Shown piece after piece: positions 13,912-22,727 of a stretch of DNA of 41,357 nt. How positions within the stretch are numbered: the stretch's first letter is position 1; every line of letters starts with the position of its first letter. The position numbers were made by a program, and so were the translations under genes. This DNA comes from Lachnospiraceae bacterium (GTDB lineage Bacteria > Bacillota > Clostridia > Lachnospirales > Lachnospiraceae): contig JAFSPF010000033.1 in the NCBI GenBank assembly GCA_017443065.1, positions 1-41,357 of the forward strand, read 5' to 3'. A model generated the notes under the pieces. That model searched no databases and was not told the origin of the DNA. It saw only the letters and a list, made by a program, of their open reading frames with translations.

Positions 13912-14886
13912 ATGACACATTCGCTCCAAATAGGCAACGTTACACTTTCACATCAGATTCTCTTCGGGCCGATGGCGGGCATCTCCGACCTGTCCTTCCG
14001 TCTGCTCTGCCATGAGATGGGCGCGGCGCTCACCTGCACGGAGCTGATCAGCGCCAAGGCGATCACCTATAAAAACAAAAATACCGCCGCCATGCTCCGG
14101 ACGCATCCCGAGGAGCATCCCGTGGCCGTGCAGCTCTTCGGCCATGAGCCGGAAGTGTTTGCGCAGGCCGTGAAGATGACGGAGGAGGCCGGATTTGATT
14201 TTGCAATCCTCGACATCAATGCCGGCTGTCCCGTGCCGAAGGTGGTGTCGAACGGCGACGGAAGCGCGCTCATGAAGCAGCCGCGTCTGCTGGAGGAGAT
14301 CGTCCGCGCCTGCGCGGGCGCGCATCCCGTCACGGTGAAGATCCGCGCGGGCTTTGACCCGCAGCATATCAACGCCGTCGAATGCGCCCTCGCCGCGGAG
14401 GCGGGCGGTGCGGCGGCCGTGACCGTACATGCGAGAACGCGCGACCAGATGTATGCGGGAAGGGCGGACTGGAGCGTCATCCGCGCGGTGAAGGAAGCGG
14501 TAAAGATTCCCGTGATCGGCAACGGTGACGTGCGGAACGCAAAGGACGCAAGGCGGATGACGGAGGAAACCGGCTGCGACGGCATCATGATCGCAAGGGC
14601 CGCGCAGGGAAATCCCTGGGTGTTCCGGGAGGTCTTACACGAACTGCGGACGGGGGAAGCGCTGTCCCGTCCGTCCGCAGAAGAAGTCTATGAAATGATT
14701 CTCCGCCATGCCGCCCTGCTGATGCAGGACAAGGGCGAATACGTCGCCGTGCGCGAGATGCGCAAACACATCGCCTGGTACACGGCGGGCTTCAAGGGCG
14801 CCGCCAGAATGCGCGACCGCGTTAATCTCATTGAAGACATGGACGCGCTGAAGGCGGAATGCGCAGCTTTCTTCGGAAGCTCTTAA
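13912..14886 (+). CDS. dus: tRNA-dihydrouridine synthase, DusB type
   Basis: Dus enzymes use FMN and NADPH to reduce uridine to dihydrouridine in tRNA. The 324-residue protein is a TIM barrel with the FMN site [13 protein letters not shown], the active-site Cys in [12 protein letters not shown] (family NxGCP), the KIRAGFD strand and [13 protein letters not shown]. The C-terminal helical tRNA-recognition domain follows ([20 protein letters not shown]). I prefer the ATG at 13912 because it gives the usual N-terminus ([15 protein letters not shown]). A GTG six codons earlier also has no ribosome binding site. The stop shares TTAA with argF. Confidence 0.95.
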   Translation: MTHSLQIGNVTLSHQILFGPMAGISDLSFRLLCHEMGAALTCTELISAKAITYKNKNTAAMLRTHPEEHPVAVQLFGHEPEVFAQAVKMTEEAGFDFAILDINAGCPVPKVVSNGDGSALMKQPRLLEEIVRACAGAHPVTVKIRAGFDPQHINAVECALAAEAGGAAAVTVHARTRDQMYAGRADWSVIRAVKEAVKIPVIGNGDVRNAKDARRMTEETGCDGIMIARAAQGNPWVFREVLHELRTGEALSRPSAEEVYEMILRHAALLMQDKGEYVAVREMRKHIAWYTAGFKGAARMRDRVNLIEDMDALKAECAAFFGSS

Positions 14887-15881
14887 TCCTTTAAGGTCGC
14901 GTAAATCACCGCCTTGATCGTGTGCATGCGGTTCTCCGCTTCCTCGAATACCAGGGAGCGGTCGGATACAAAGACCGCGTCCTCCACTTCCATTTCGTTT
15001 AATCCGAATTTTTCCTTGATGTCTTTTCCGATCGTCGTGTTCAGATCGTGGAAGGCCGGCAGGCAGTGCAGGAAAATGGCCTTTTCGTCCGCGTTGTCCA
15101 TGAGCGCCTGCGTAACGCGGTAGGGCGTCAAATCTTTGATGCGCTCCTCCCAGACCTCCTCCGGTTCTCCCATGGAAACCCAGACATCCGTGTAAAGCAC
15201 GTCCGCGCCGTTCGTGCCCTCCGTCGCGTCCTCCGTGAAGGTGAGCGTCGCGCCCGTCTCCTTTGCAATCTCCTCGCACTGCGCGATCAACGCCTGATCC
15301 GGAAAATATTTTTTGTTCGTGCAGGCCGTGAAATGCATGCCCATCTTGGCGCAGGCCACCATCAGGGAATTGCCCATGTTATAACGCGCGTCGCCCAGAT
15401 AGCAGAGCTTAATGTCCTTCAGATAACCGAAGTGTTCCTGTATCGTCAAAAGGTCCGCCAGCATCTGCGTCGGATGGAACTCGTTCGTCAGTCCGTTCCA
15501 GACCGGAACCTTTGCGTACTCCGCAAGCGTCTCCACGATCTCCTGTCCGAAGCCGCGGTATTCGATGCCGTCATACATCCCGGCAAGCACCCGCGCCGTG
15601 TCCGCGATGGATTCCTTCTTCCCGATCTGCGAACCCGTGGGGTCAAGGTAGGTCGTCCCCATGCCGAGGTCATGCGCCGCCACCTCAAAGGCGCAGCGCG
15701 TGCGCGTGCTCGTCTTCTCGAAGATCAGGGCGATGTTTTTGCCCTTCAGTTCCTCATGCGGCACGCCGTTTTTCTTTTTCAGTTTTAAGTCCGTGGCGAT
15801 ATCCAGCAGATAGCGGATTTCCTCCGGTGTGAAGTCCAGAAGTTTCAGAAAGTCTTTGCCTCGCAAGTTAACGTCGTCCAT
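14883..15881 (-). CDS. argF: Ornithine carbamoyltransferase
   Basis: OTC makes citrulline from ornithine and carbamoyl phosphate in arginine synthesis. The 332-residue enzyme is full length. It has the carbamoyl-phosphate loop STRTR (in [14 protein letters not shown]), the HPTQ motif ([13 protein letters not shown]), the ornithine-binding DVWVSMGE region and the OTC-specific [14 protein letters not shown] distinguishes it from aspartate transcarbamylase. It stands alone, without arcA or arcC nearby, so a biosynthetic role is more likely than the deiminase pathway. A palindrome covers its -10 region. Confidence 0.96.
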   Translation of the reverse strand: MDDVNLRGKDFLKLLDFTPEEIRYLLDIATDLKLKKKNGVPHEELKGKNIALIFEKTSTRTRCAFEVAAHDLGMGTTYLDPTGSQIGKKESIADTARVLAGMYDGIEYRGFGQEIVETLAEYAKVPVWNGLTNEFHPTQMLADLLTIQEHFGYLKDIKLCYLGDARYNMGNSLMVACAKMGMHFTACTNKKYFPDQALIAQCEEIAKETGATLTFTEDATEGTNGADVLYTDVWVSMGEPEEVWEERIKDLTPYRVTQALMDNADEKAIFLHCLPAFHDLNTTIGKDIKEKFGLNEMEVEDAVFVSDRSLVFEEAENRMHTIKAVIYATLKD

Positions 15882-15910
15882 TTTTTCTCTCCCGTAAACA
15901 AAGGTGATGA

Positions 15911-15930
15911 AATGTAACGACTACATTCTA
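15911..15930 (-). promoter_or_regulatory. argF -10 box with overlapping palindrome
   Basis: AATGTA-ACGAC-TACATT (15911-15927) is a perfect 6-bp-arm palindrome overlapping TAGAAT (15925-15930 on the minus strand), the likely -10 box. Its size resembles ARG boxes (two arms over 17-18 bp), but the sequence differs from the Bacillus and E. coli consensus, so ArgR binding is only a possibility. Confidence 0.4.
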
Positions 15931-15950
15931 CCATAGAATACCCCGTTCCG

Positions 15951-16589
15951 CTATCCGAGGATATCCTCCCCGAAACGGATTTTCAGATAGGCCTTGATCT
16001 GCTCCACGCATTTGTCAAAGCCGAGCCTGGAGGAATCCAGGCATAAATCGTAATCCTGTGCGCGCTCCCACTTGTTTCCCGTGTAATACTCATAATACTC
16101 CGCGCGGTTTTCGTTCGTCTTTTCCACGTAAGAGCGCAGCTCCATCCCGCGCCGGGGCTGCTTCAGCGCGGCCTGCTCCAACAGATAGGGCATCGGCGCG
16201 TGCACAAAGACGGAGGCGACATTTTCGTATTCCCTCAGCACGAAGTTGCCGCAGCGCCCCACAATCACGCAGGACATGCTCTCCGCCAGCTTCTTCAGCA
16301 CCTTCGCCTGATAATTGAAGAGGTTCTCCGGAGAGACAAAGCCGCTGGAGCCGGGGCCTAAGACCTCTCCCTTGTACTTTCCTTTTCCGAAGCGGAAGAT
16401 GCGTGACTTCTGCAGGCTCTCGTCCGCGTTGACAAAGAGCTCCTCCGCGATCCCGCTCTCCTCCGAGCAGAGCTTGACGAGCTCCTGGTCATAATAATGA
16501 ATCCCCAGGTCCTCCGCCAGCATCTCCCCGACGGTTCTGCCGCCGCTGCCGTACAGCCGCTCGATCGTGATGACGATGTTTCTTTTCAT
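15951..16589 (-). CDS. Cytidylate kinase-like P-loop protein
   Basis: This 212-residue protein matches the cytidylate-kinase-like family found in many Clostridia. The N-terminus ITIERLYGSGGRTVGEMLAEDLG carries the glycine-rich GSGGRT loop in place of a canonical GxxxxGK[ST]. YYDQELV follows as in nucleotide kinases, then IVGRCGNFVLREYENVASVFVHA in the Walker B region. It lacks the usual CMP-kinase length and motifs, so its substrate is uncertain. It begins 3 bp after livF and is probably the last gene of the liv operon. Confidence 0.85.
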   Translation of the reverse strand: MKRNIVITIERLYGSGGRTVGEMLAEDLGIHYYDQELVKLCSEESGIAEELFVNADESLQKSRIFRFGKGKYKGEVLGPGSSGFVSPENLFNYQAKVLKKLAESMSCVIVGRCGNFVLREYENVASVFVHAPMPYLLEQAALKQPRRGMELRSYVEKTNENRAEYYEYYTGNKWERAQDYDLCLDSSRLGFDKCVEQIKAYLKIRFGEDILG

Positions 16590-16592
16590 GGC

Positions 16593-17303
16593 TTATTCCC
16601 CCAGATATGCCTTGCGGATTCGTTCATTGTCCATCAGCTCCTTCGCGTCACCGGAGAGCACAATCTCTCCCGTTTCCAGCACGTAAGCCCTGTCCGCAAC
16701 GGACAGCGCCTTCTTCGCGTTCTGCTCCACCAGAAGCACGGTCACGCCGTCCGCTTTCATGCCGGCGATGATGTCAAAGATCTCGTTGACGAAGATCGGC
16801 GAAAGCCCCATGGAGGGCTCATCCATCAGAACGAGCTTCGGCCGGCTCATCAAGGCCCTTCCGATCGCAAGCATCTGCTGCTCCCCGCCGGAGAGGGTGC
16901 CCGCGATCTGGTTTTTGCGTTCCTCCAGACGCGGAAAACGCGCATAGACCATCTGCAGCGTCTCCTCCGTTTCCGCCTTCTGCTTTCTGCTGAAGGCGCC
17001 GAGCTTCAAATTCTGCAGCACGGTCATGTCCGCAAAGACGCGTCTGCCCTCCGGCACATGCGCCATCCCCATCGCGGCCAGCGCATGCGGTTTGATTCTC
17101 GAAAGGTCCTTTCCGTCAAAAATCATCTGCCCCTTGCGCATGGGAATCAGGCCGGAGATCGTATGCAGCGTCGTTGTCTTGCCCGCGCCGTTCGCACCGA
17201 TCAGCGCAACCGTCTCCCCCTCCTCCACGCGGAAGGAGATGCTCTTTAAGGCACGGATGACGCCGTAATATACTTCGAGGTCGTTGACTTCCAGTATCGA
17301 CAT
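16593..17303 (-). CDS. livF: Branched-chain amino acid ABC transporter ATPase LivF
   Basis: One of the two ATPase subunits of the high-affinity leucine/isoleucine/valine importer. The 236-residue protein has Walker A GANGAGKTT (about residue 37), Q-loop region, signature LSGGEQQML and Walker B LVLMDEPSMGLSP followed by the switch His region LLVEQNAKKAL, typical of LivF. It follows livG with a 10-bp gap. Confidence 0.94.
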   Translation of the reverse strand: MSILEVNDLEVYYGVIRALKSISFRVEEGETVALIGANGAGKTTTLHTISGLIPMRKGQMIFDGKDLSRIKPHALAAMGMAHVPEGRRVFADMTVLQNLKLGAFSRKQKAETEETLQMVYARFPRLEERKNQIAGTLSGGEQQMLAIGRALMSRPKLVLMDEPSMGLSPIFVNEIFDIIAGMKADGVTVLLVEQNAKKALSVADRAYVLETGEIVLSGDAKELMDNERIRKAYLGE

Positions 17304-17313
17304 TCCCTGTTTC

Positions 17314-18072
17314 CTATTCTCCGAGATAGGCCCGGATCACCTCCGGATCCTTCAGTACGTCCTTTGTGCGGCCCTGCGCCAGCATCCTCCCGAAGTTCAG
17401 CACCGTCAGCTCCTCACAGATGCCGGAGACAAGCTGCATGTCATGCTCGATCAGAAGGATGGTCAGATCAAACTCCTCCCGGATCAGGCGGATCGTGTTC
17501 ATCAGCTCCGTCGTCTCCCCGGGGTTCATGCCGGCCGCGGGTTCATCCAGCAGAAGAAGCTTCGGCTTTGTCGCAATGGCCCTGGCGATCTCCAGCTTGC
17601 GCTGCGCCCCGTAGGGGAGGTTTGCGGCAAGCAGATCCCGCTGCCCGTCCAGATCAAAAATTTTCAGAAGCTCCGTCGCCCTGTCATCGATTGCCTTTTC
17701 CTGTTTACGGTAAGACGGCAGGCGCAGCACGCCCGCAAGCGTGCCGTAAGGAAAGCTCTCATGCAGGCCCACCTTCACGTTGTCGATGACGCTTAAACCC
17801 TGGAAGAGGCGGATATTCTGAAACGTCCTCGCGATTCCCGCGTGCGAGATCCGTGCGGGAGGCAGACCCGTGATGTCCTGACCGTCCAGGCGGATGATGC
17901 CCTCCTTTGGCTGATAGACGCCGGTGAGCAGGTTGAAGACCGTGGTCTTGCCGGCACCGTTCGGTCCGATCAGTCCGTAGAGCGCGCCCTTTTCGATTTC
18001 CATGCTGAAGTTATAAACCGCCGCAAGTCCGCCGAAGGAGATGCTTAAGTGGTCAACGGAAAGCATTGCCAT
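17314..18072 (-). CDS. livG: Branched-chain amino acid ABC transporter ATPase LivG
   Basis: The second ATPase of the importer, 252 residues. Walker A is GPNGAGKTT, and the signature is the LivG-type LPYGAQRKLEIARA in place of LSGGQ. Walker B is LLLLDEPAAGMNP and the H-loop is ILLIEHDMQLV. It starts 3 bp after livM. Confidence 0.94.
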   Translation of the reverse strand: MAMLSVDHLSISFGGLAAVYNFSMEIEKGALYGLIGPNGAGKTTVFNLLTGVYQPKEGIIRLDGQDITGLPPARISHAGIARTFQNIRLFQGLSVIDNVKVGLHESFPYGTLAGVLRLPSYRKQEKAIDDRATELLKIFDLDGQRDLLAANLPYGAQRKLEIARAIATKPKLLLLDEPAAGMNPGETTELMNTIRLIREEFDLTILLIEHDMQLVSGICEELTVLNFGRMLAQGRTKDVLKDPEVIRAYLGE

Positions 18073-18075
18073 TGC

Positions 18076-19128
18076 TTAAGCCTCCTTTCCGGCACGGGTC
18101 AGACGCGTTTTCAGAAAGGCCTTAAGCCTCCTGCGGCGCTCCTGCACCCCCGGTGCCCAGTTGACGAGCATCATCAGTATCAGTACGATCGCGTAAATCA
18201 GCATGCGGTAACGGTTTAAGCCGCGCATCAGCTCCGGCAGAAGATAGAGGATCATCGCGGCGATCACGCTGCCGTTGATGTTGCCGATGCCGCCCAGCAC
18301 CACATAAACCAGCAGCATGATGGAGGCGTTATAGTTGAAGTAATTGGAGATGTTGGTCATCGTCGTGACATTATGCGAAAACAGCACGCCCGCCGCACCG
18401 GCGATCGCCGCGGAGATCGTGAAGGCCAGCATCTTGTAGCGCGTGACGTGAATCCCCGTGGCTTCCGCGGCGATGCGGTTGTCGCGGATCGCCATGATGG
18501 CGCGCCCGTCCCTCGAATCCATCAGATGATGCACCAGGAAAAGCGTCAGCAGCAGCACAATGATGCCCACGGTGAAGGAGGAATTCCTGGGTGTTCCGGA
18601 AACGCCCTGCGCGCCCTTGATGAGCGTGAGCCCGTCCGGCTCCATCCGGAACGTGGTCATGTCCAAAGACAGATGCACACCCTGCGCATCCACACCCAGA
18701 TACACCGCCTGCAGCACGTTTTTGATGATCTCTCCGAAGGCCAGTGTCACGATCGCGAGGTAATCACCCTTCAGGCGCAGCACCGGAATCCCGATCAGGA
18801 ATCCGAAAAGCGCCGCAAAGGCAATCCCCACGACAAAGGCCAGGAAAAAGCGCAGGCCGCCCGGCAGCACTTCCTTTGTCAGCAGGGAAAAGATCGCGCC
18901 GGAAAAAGCGCCGATGCACATAAAGCCGGCATGTCCGATCGACAGCTCCCCGAGAATGCCGACGCACAGATTCAGCGCAACGGCAGCGATGGCATAATAG
19001 GTCATCGGCACGAGGAGCGATGAAAAATGACTCGTCAGCATCCCCGCGTTTCCGAGCAGGGTCATCAGCAGCCAGAACAAAACGATAACGATGTAAAAAC
19101 CGTATTTTTTTCCGATGGTTTTCAGCAT
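18076..19128 (-). CDS. livM: Branched-chain amino acid ABC transporter permease LivM
   Basis: Permease subunit of 350 residues with about eight to ten membrane helices. The family segments are LCVGILGELSIGHAGFMCIG near the N-terminus, the cytoplasmic coupling region AIRDNRIAAEATGIHVTRYK and VVLGGIGNINGSVIAAMIL. It abuts livH directly. Confidence 0.94.
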   Translation of the reverse strand: MLKTIGKKYGFYIVIVLFWLLMTLLGNAGMLTSHFSSLLVPMTYYAIAAVALNLCVGILGELSIGHAGFMCIGAFSGAIFSLLTKEVLPGGLRFFLAFVVGIAFAALFGFLIGIPVLRLKGDYLAIVTLAFGEIIKNVLQAVYLGVDAQGVHLSLDMTTFRMEPDGLTLIKGAQGVSGTPRNSSFTVGIIVLLLTLFLVHHLMDSRDGRAIMAIRDNRIAAEATGIHVTRYKMLAFTISAAIAGAAGVLFSHNVTTMTNISNYFNYNASIMLLVYVVLGGIGNINGSVIAAMILYLLPELMRGLNRYRMLIYAIVLILMMLVNWAPGVQERRRRLKAFLKTRLTRAGKEA

Positions 19129-20013
19129 TTACACTTTTTCCATGACCCGTTTGCCCAGCAACCCGGTGGGTCTGACCAGAAGCACCACAATCAGAATCGC
19201 AAACACGATCGCGTCCGAAAGCTGCGAGGAAATATAGGTCCTGCTCAGTATTTCGATGACGCCGAGCGTGAGTCCGCCGATCATCGCGCCGGGGATGGAG
19301 CCGATCCCGCCGAACACCGCCGCCACAAAGGCCTTGATGCCGGGCATCGCGCCGATATAGGGGGTGATCGTCGGGTAGGTGGAGCAGAACAAAACGCCCG
19401 CCACGGCCGCGAGGGAAGAGCCGATCGCAAAGGTGATCGCGATCGTCCTGTTCACGTCAATGCCGCAGAGCGTCGCCGCACCCTTGTCCTGCGCGACCGC
19501 CAGCATCGCCTGTCCGCTTTTCGTATGACGGATGAAGGCCTGCAGGCCGAACAACACGACCAGTCCGACGAGGATCGTGACGATGGCAGTGCCGCGGATC
19601 TGCAGCGCGCCGTCAAAGAGCGTGATGCCCTTCCAGGTAATCACGGAGGTGAAGGCCTTCGGATCCGCGCCGAAGATCAGGAGGGAAAGATTCTGCAGCA
19701 GATAGCTCACGCCGATCGCCGTGATCAGCACCGCGAGCGAGGAAGACGCGCCGCGCAAAGGACGGTAGGCCACGCGCTCCGTGACCACGCCCAGTACCAT
19801 ACAGCCGATCACCGCGATGAGAATCGAAAGCACGGGATGCAGCCCCGCCATGGTCATGGAAGAATACACCAGGTAGGAGCCGACCATAATGATGTCGCCG
19901 TGCGCAAAATTCAGCATCTTGGCTATACCGTAAACCATGGTATAGCCAAGTGCGATGATTGCATATACGCTGCCCAGAGACAGCCCGTTGATCAGGTAAT
20001 TTAAGAAACTCAC
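19129..20013 (-). CDS. livH: Branched-chain amino acid ABC transporter permease LivH
   Basis: Permease subunit of 294 residues with NGLSLGSVYAIIALGYTMVY at the N-terminus, FAHGDIIMVGSYL, the coupling segment AVAQDKGAATLCGIDVNRTI and AVFGGIGSIPGAMIGG. The start codon is GTG (20011-20013), overlapping the livK TGA as GTGA, so it is translationally coupled to the binding protein. Confidence 0.94.
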   Translation of the reverse strand: MSFLNYLINGLSLGSVYAIIALGYTMVYGIAKMLNFAHGDIIMVGSYLVYSSMTMAGLHPVLSILIAVIGCMVLGVVTERVAYRPLRGASSSLAVLITAIGVSYLLQNLSLLIFGADPKAFTSVITWKGITLFDGALQIRGTAIVTILVGLVVLFGLQAFIRHTKSGQAMLAVAQDKGAATLCGIDVNRTIAITFAIGSSLAAVAGVLFCSTYPTITPYIGAMPGIKAFVAAVFGGIGSIPGAMIGGLTLGVIEILSRTYISSQLSDAIVFAILIVVLLVRPTGLLGKRVMEKV

Positions 20014-21212
20014 TGCACGATGTATTTTCCGCCCTCGATGGCAAAGATTCTCGGCTCCTTATTCGGTTCGCCGGAGGCGTCCCAGGAAAGGGAGGAGCTC
20101 GTCAGGCCGCTGATCGTGATTTCCGGGAAGGCTTCCATCAGGCCCTTGCAGATCTTTTCCGTGCTCATGTCCGGCGTCAGGTTCTTCTTTTCGATCGCCG
20201 CCTTGATCGCATAGACGCCGTCATAGGCATCCGCCGCGAACTGGTTCGGAACCTCGCCGAACTGCTCCTGATACTTCTTCACGAAGTTCACCGTGAGGTC
20301 ATCCGTCGCGTCCGCAGAGAACGGCGTCATCAGGATGAGGCCCTCCGTGAGAGAGGTGTCAAAGTTTTCCACCGTCAGGATGCCGTCCATGCCGTCACAG
20401 CCGAAGAACACCGGATGATAATCCATGTCCGCCGCCTGCTTTAAGATCAGGGATGCCTGGTTGTAATAAATCGGCAGGAAAACAAGATCCGCGCCGCCTT
20501 CCTTTGCCTTCTGCAGCTGCACGGAGAAGTCCTTGTTGGAATCCGAGGTGAAGGCTTCCGCGCTCACGATCTCAAGACCCTGCGCCGCGGCCTCCGCGTT
20601 GAAGCTTTCATAAATACCGGAGCTGTAGGGATCCGAGGAATCATAGATCACGGCGTATTTGGAGCCGATCCCCTTTTCCGCCATGTACTTTGCGGACTCC
20701 GTGCCCTGCGCCGGGTCAGAGAAGCAGACGCGGAAGGCGTTGTCATATTTCACGCAGTCCACCGCCGTACCCGAGGGCGTCAGCAGGAACATGCTGTCCT
20801 CATGCGCCAGATCGGAGACCGCGATCGTGCAGCCGGAGGTCGTGGGACCGACCAGAATCTGCATGCCCCAGTCCTTTAAGGTGTTGTAGGCGTTCATGGA
20901 CTTTTCGTTGTTGAGCTCATCGTCCTCGCCCTTGTGCTCCAGCATGAAGCCGTTCACGCCGCCCGCCGCGTTGATCTCATCCACCGCGAGCTTGGAGCCG
21001 TTGACGACCGCAAGACCGTAGGCCGCGCCGTCGCCGGTCATCGGGCCGATCGCGCCGATCTTGAAGCTGCCGCCCGCAGCCGCTGTACCGCCGCCGCTCG
21101 TTGCGGGAGCCGCACTCCCTCCCGTGGTGCTGCTGCCTCCGCCGCCGCAGCCCGCAAGGGTCAGCGCGCTGAGCGCCGTTGTCAGAATCATTGCCAAAAC
21201 TCTCTTTTTCAT
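20010..21212 (-). CDS. livK: Branched-chain amino acid ABC transporter binding lipoprotein
   Basis: Extracytoplasmic binding protein of about 400 residues, first gene of the livKHMGF operon. It starts with a lipoprotein signal (KKRVLAMILTTALSALTLAG) with the lipidated Cys at about residue 22, then a Gly/Ser/Ala linker and the type I periplasmic-binding fold (FKIGAIGPMTGDGAAYGLAV, VGPTTSGCTIAVSDLAHEDS). I place the start at the ATG of MKKRVLA (21212) because GGAGGACAGT precedes it. An upstream in-frame ATG would hide the signal peptide. Specificity for branched-chain amino acids is inferred from the permease and ATPase neighbours. Confidence 0.93.
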   Translation of the reverse strand: MKKRVLAMILTTALSALTLAGCGGGGSSTTGGSAAPATSGGGTAAAGGSFKIGAIGPMTGDGAAYGLAVVNGSKLAVDEINAAGGVNGFMLEHKGEDDELNNEKSMNAYNTLKDWGMQILVGPTTSGCTIAVSDLAHEDSMFLLTPSGTAVDCVKYDNAFRVCFSDPAQGTESAKYMAEKGIGSKYAVIYDSSDPYSSGIYESFNAEAAAQGLEIVSAEAFTSDSNKDFSVQLQKAKEGGADLVFLPIYYNQASLILKQAADMDYHPVFFGCDGMDGILTVENFDTSLTEGLILMTPFSADATDDLTVNFVKKYQEQFGEVPNQFAADAYDGVYAIKAAIEKKNLTPDMSTEKICKGLMEAFPEITISGLTSSSLSWDASGEPNKEPRIFAIEGGKYIVQ

Positions 21213-21245
21213 ACTGTCCTCCCTTCCGACAAAAAATTTCTTTCC

Positions 21246-21251
21246 ATTATA
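21246..21251 (-). promoter_or_regulatory. -10 box of the liv operon
   Basis: A perfect TATAAT on the minus strand lies about 33 bp before the livK ATG. Seventeen base pairs upstream is TTTTCC, a weak -35. No T-box, riboswitch or leucine-box is evident in the short leader. Confidence 0.55.
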
Positions 21252-21282
21252 CTGCATTTCGCTAAAGCGGAAAAGTGTTTTT

Positions 21283-22221
21283 TTATGCCGGATCCTTTAC
21301 CACTTCCTTCAGTGCGGTCGCAAGACCCGCTAAGCCCTGCAGCTCCGAAGGGATGATGATCTTTGTCGCCTGGCCGTCGGCGGCGTGTTCAAAGGCCTCT
21401 AAGCTCTTGATCGTGAGGACGGCCTCATCGGCGCCGGCCTCCTTGACCGCGCGGATACCGTCGGCGGTTGCCTGCTGGACGGCGCGGATCGCTTCCGCCT
21501 TACCCTCGGCCTCCTTGATTTCCTTTTCCTTCTGCGCTTCCGCAGCGAGGATCGTCGCCTGCTTTTCGGCCTCCGCGGCCAGGATCTGCGCCTGCTTCTT
21601 GCCCTCCGCGACGAGGATGGCCGAGCGCTGTTCGCCCTCCGCCCGCAGAATCGATTCACGTTTTTCGCGCTCCGCCTTCATCTGTTTTTCCATCGCCTCG
21701 CGAATGGCGGCGGGCGGCGTGATGTTTTTGAGCTCCACGCGCGTGACCTTGATGCCCCAGGGGTCCGTCGCCACGTCAAGGAGCGAGCGCATCTGCGTGT
21801 TGATCGTCTCGCGGCTGGTGAGCGTCTGGTCCAGCTCCATCTCGCCGATGATGTTACGCAGCGTCGTTGCCGTCAGGTTCTCGATCGCCATGATCGGATT
21901 TTCCACGCCGTAGGCAAAGAGGCGCGGGTCCGTGATCATGAAGAAGACGATGGAGTCAATCTGCATCGTGACGTTATCGCGCGTGATCACGGGCTGCGGC
22001 GGGAAGTCGCAGACCTGCTCCTTTAAATTCACGCGCCGCGCCACCCGGTCAATGAAGGGAAGCTTGAAATGCAGCCCCGTCTGCCAGGTGCTCTGGTAGG
22101 CACCGAGGCGCTCCACCACGTAGGCAAAGGCCTGCGGCACGATCTTGATGCAGCTGACGATGATGCCGAGAATCAGAATGATCAGGATGATCAGTACGAT
22201 GGAAACTACATAACGGCCCAT
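21283..22221 (-). CDS. SPFH/stomatin family membrane protein (QmcA-like)
   Basis: SPFH proteins form membrane-anchored cage-like oligomers linked to lipid microdomains and protease control. The 312-residue protein has one N-terminal membrane helix (VVSIVLIILIILILGIIVS), the SPFH/PHB domain (about residues 25-190, with ITRDNVTMQIDSIVFFMITD) and a long Ala/Glu/Lys coiled coil (about 175-270, AEGEQRSAILVAEGKKQAQ). The ATG at 22221 has GGGAGGTG 6 nt upstream; a GTG three codons earlier is disfavoured. It is the second gene of an nfeD-SPFH operon. Confidence 0.93.
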   Translation of the reverse strand: MGRYVVSIVLIILIILILGIIVSCIKIVPQAFAYVVERLGAYQSTWQTGLHFKLPFIDRVARRVNLKEQVCDFPPQPVITRDNVTMQIDSIVFFMITDPRLFAYGVENPIMAIENLTATTLRNIIGEMELDQTLTSRETINTQMRSLLDVATDPWGIKVTRVELKNITPPAAIREAMEKQMKAEREKRESILRAEGEQRSAILVAEGKKQAQILAAEAEKQATILAAEAQKEKEIKEAEGKAEAIRAVQQATADGIRAVKEAGADEAVLTIKSLEAFEHAADGQATKIIIPSELQGLAGLATALKEVVKDPA

Positions 22222-22237
22222 ACATGTCACCTCCCTT

Positions 22238-22690
22238 TTATTCCGGCCTGACGATCAGCTTCACGCCGTCGACGGCCTCCACATTTACGGTCTGTCCTTC
22301 TTCAATCACCTGTCCGTGGATGGCGGATCGCGCGCTCCACTCCATGTTGTCCACCTTGACGGCGCCGGTCTGGTTGGTGTTGTCAATCTTTCCGGTCACA
22401 ATGCCCTGCTTGCCGATCATCGCGTCCACGTTGGTGGCGCTGCGCTTCGGATTGAAATGCTTCAGGGCATAGGGCCGCACCGTAAAGAGCAGCACCCCCG
22501 ACACGATCACGAACAGCACGATCTGCACGGGGATGGGAGCGCCGAGCGCCGCGGCGATCAGGGCCACAAGCGCCCCGCCGACAAACCAGATCGTCGTCAG
22601 CGCCGCCGTCATGAACTCCACGATCACCAGGATAATCAGTGCCGCCAGCCAGAACACCGTCAGGCTGTTCACCGGTCCGAAGTATGTCAT
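22238..22690 (-). CDS. NfeD family membrane protein
   Basis: Short NfeD of 150 residues without a ClpP-like protease domain. It has three or four hydrophobic helices (FWLAALIILVIVEFMTAALT, IVLFVIVSGVLLFTV) and a C-terminal OB-fold (about residues 85-150, IGKQGIVTGKIDNTNQTGAV). NfeD and SPFH proteins are standard partners, which agrees with the 16-bp gap to the SPFH gene. AAAGGAGGTG precedes the ATG. Confidence 0.93.
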   Translation of the reverse strand: MTYFGPVNSLTVFWLAALIILVIVEFMTAALTTIWFVGGALVALIAAALGAPIPVQIVLFVIVSGVLLFTVRPYALKHFNPKRSATNVDAMIGKQGIVTGKIDNTNQTGAVKVDNMEWSARSAIHGQVIEEGQTVNVEAVDGVKLIVRPE

Positions 22691-22713
22691 CGCGCACCTC
22701 CTTTCCTGCTTCT

Positions 22714-22727
22714 ATTATACTATTATA
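22714..22727 (-). promoter_or_regulatory. Tandem -10 boxes before nfeD
   Basis: Two TATAAT hexamers 8 bp apart (22722-22727 and 22714-22719 on the minus strand) lie between the stop of the DUF6020 gene and nfeD. Neither has a clear -35, so overlapping start sites are possible. Confidence 0.45.

Noticed and set aside
21213-21282. Riboswitch or leader-peptide attenuator for the liv operon
   Set aside because: Only ~25 nt separate the likely transcription start from livK, and there is no run of Leu/Ile/Val codons.
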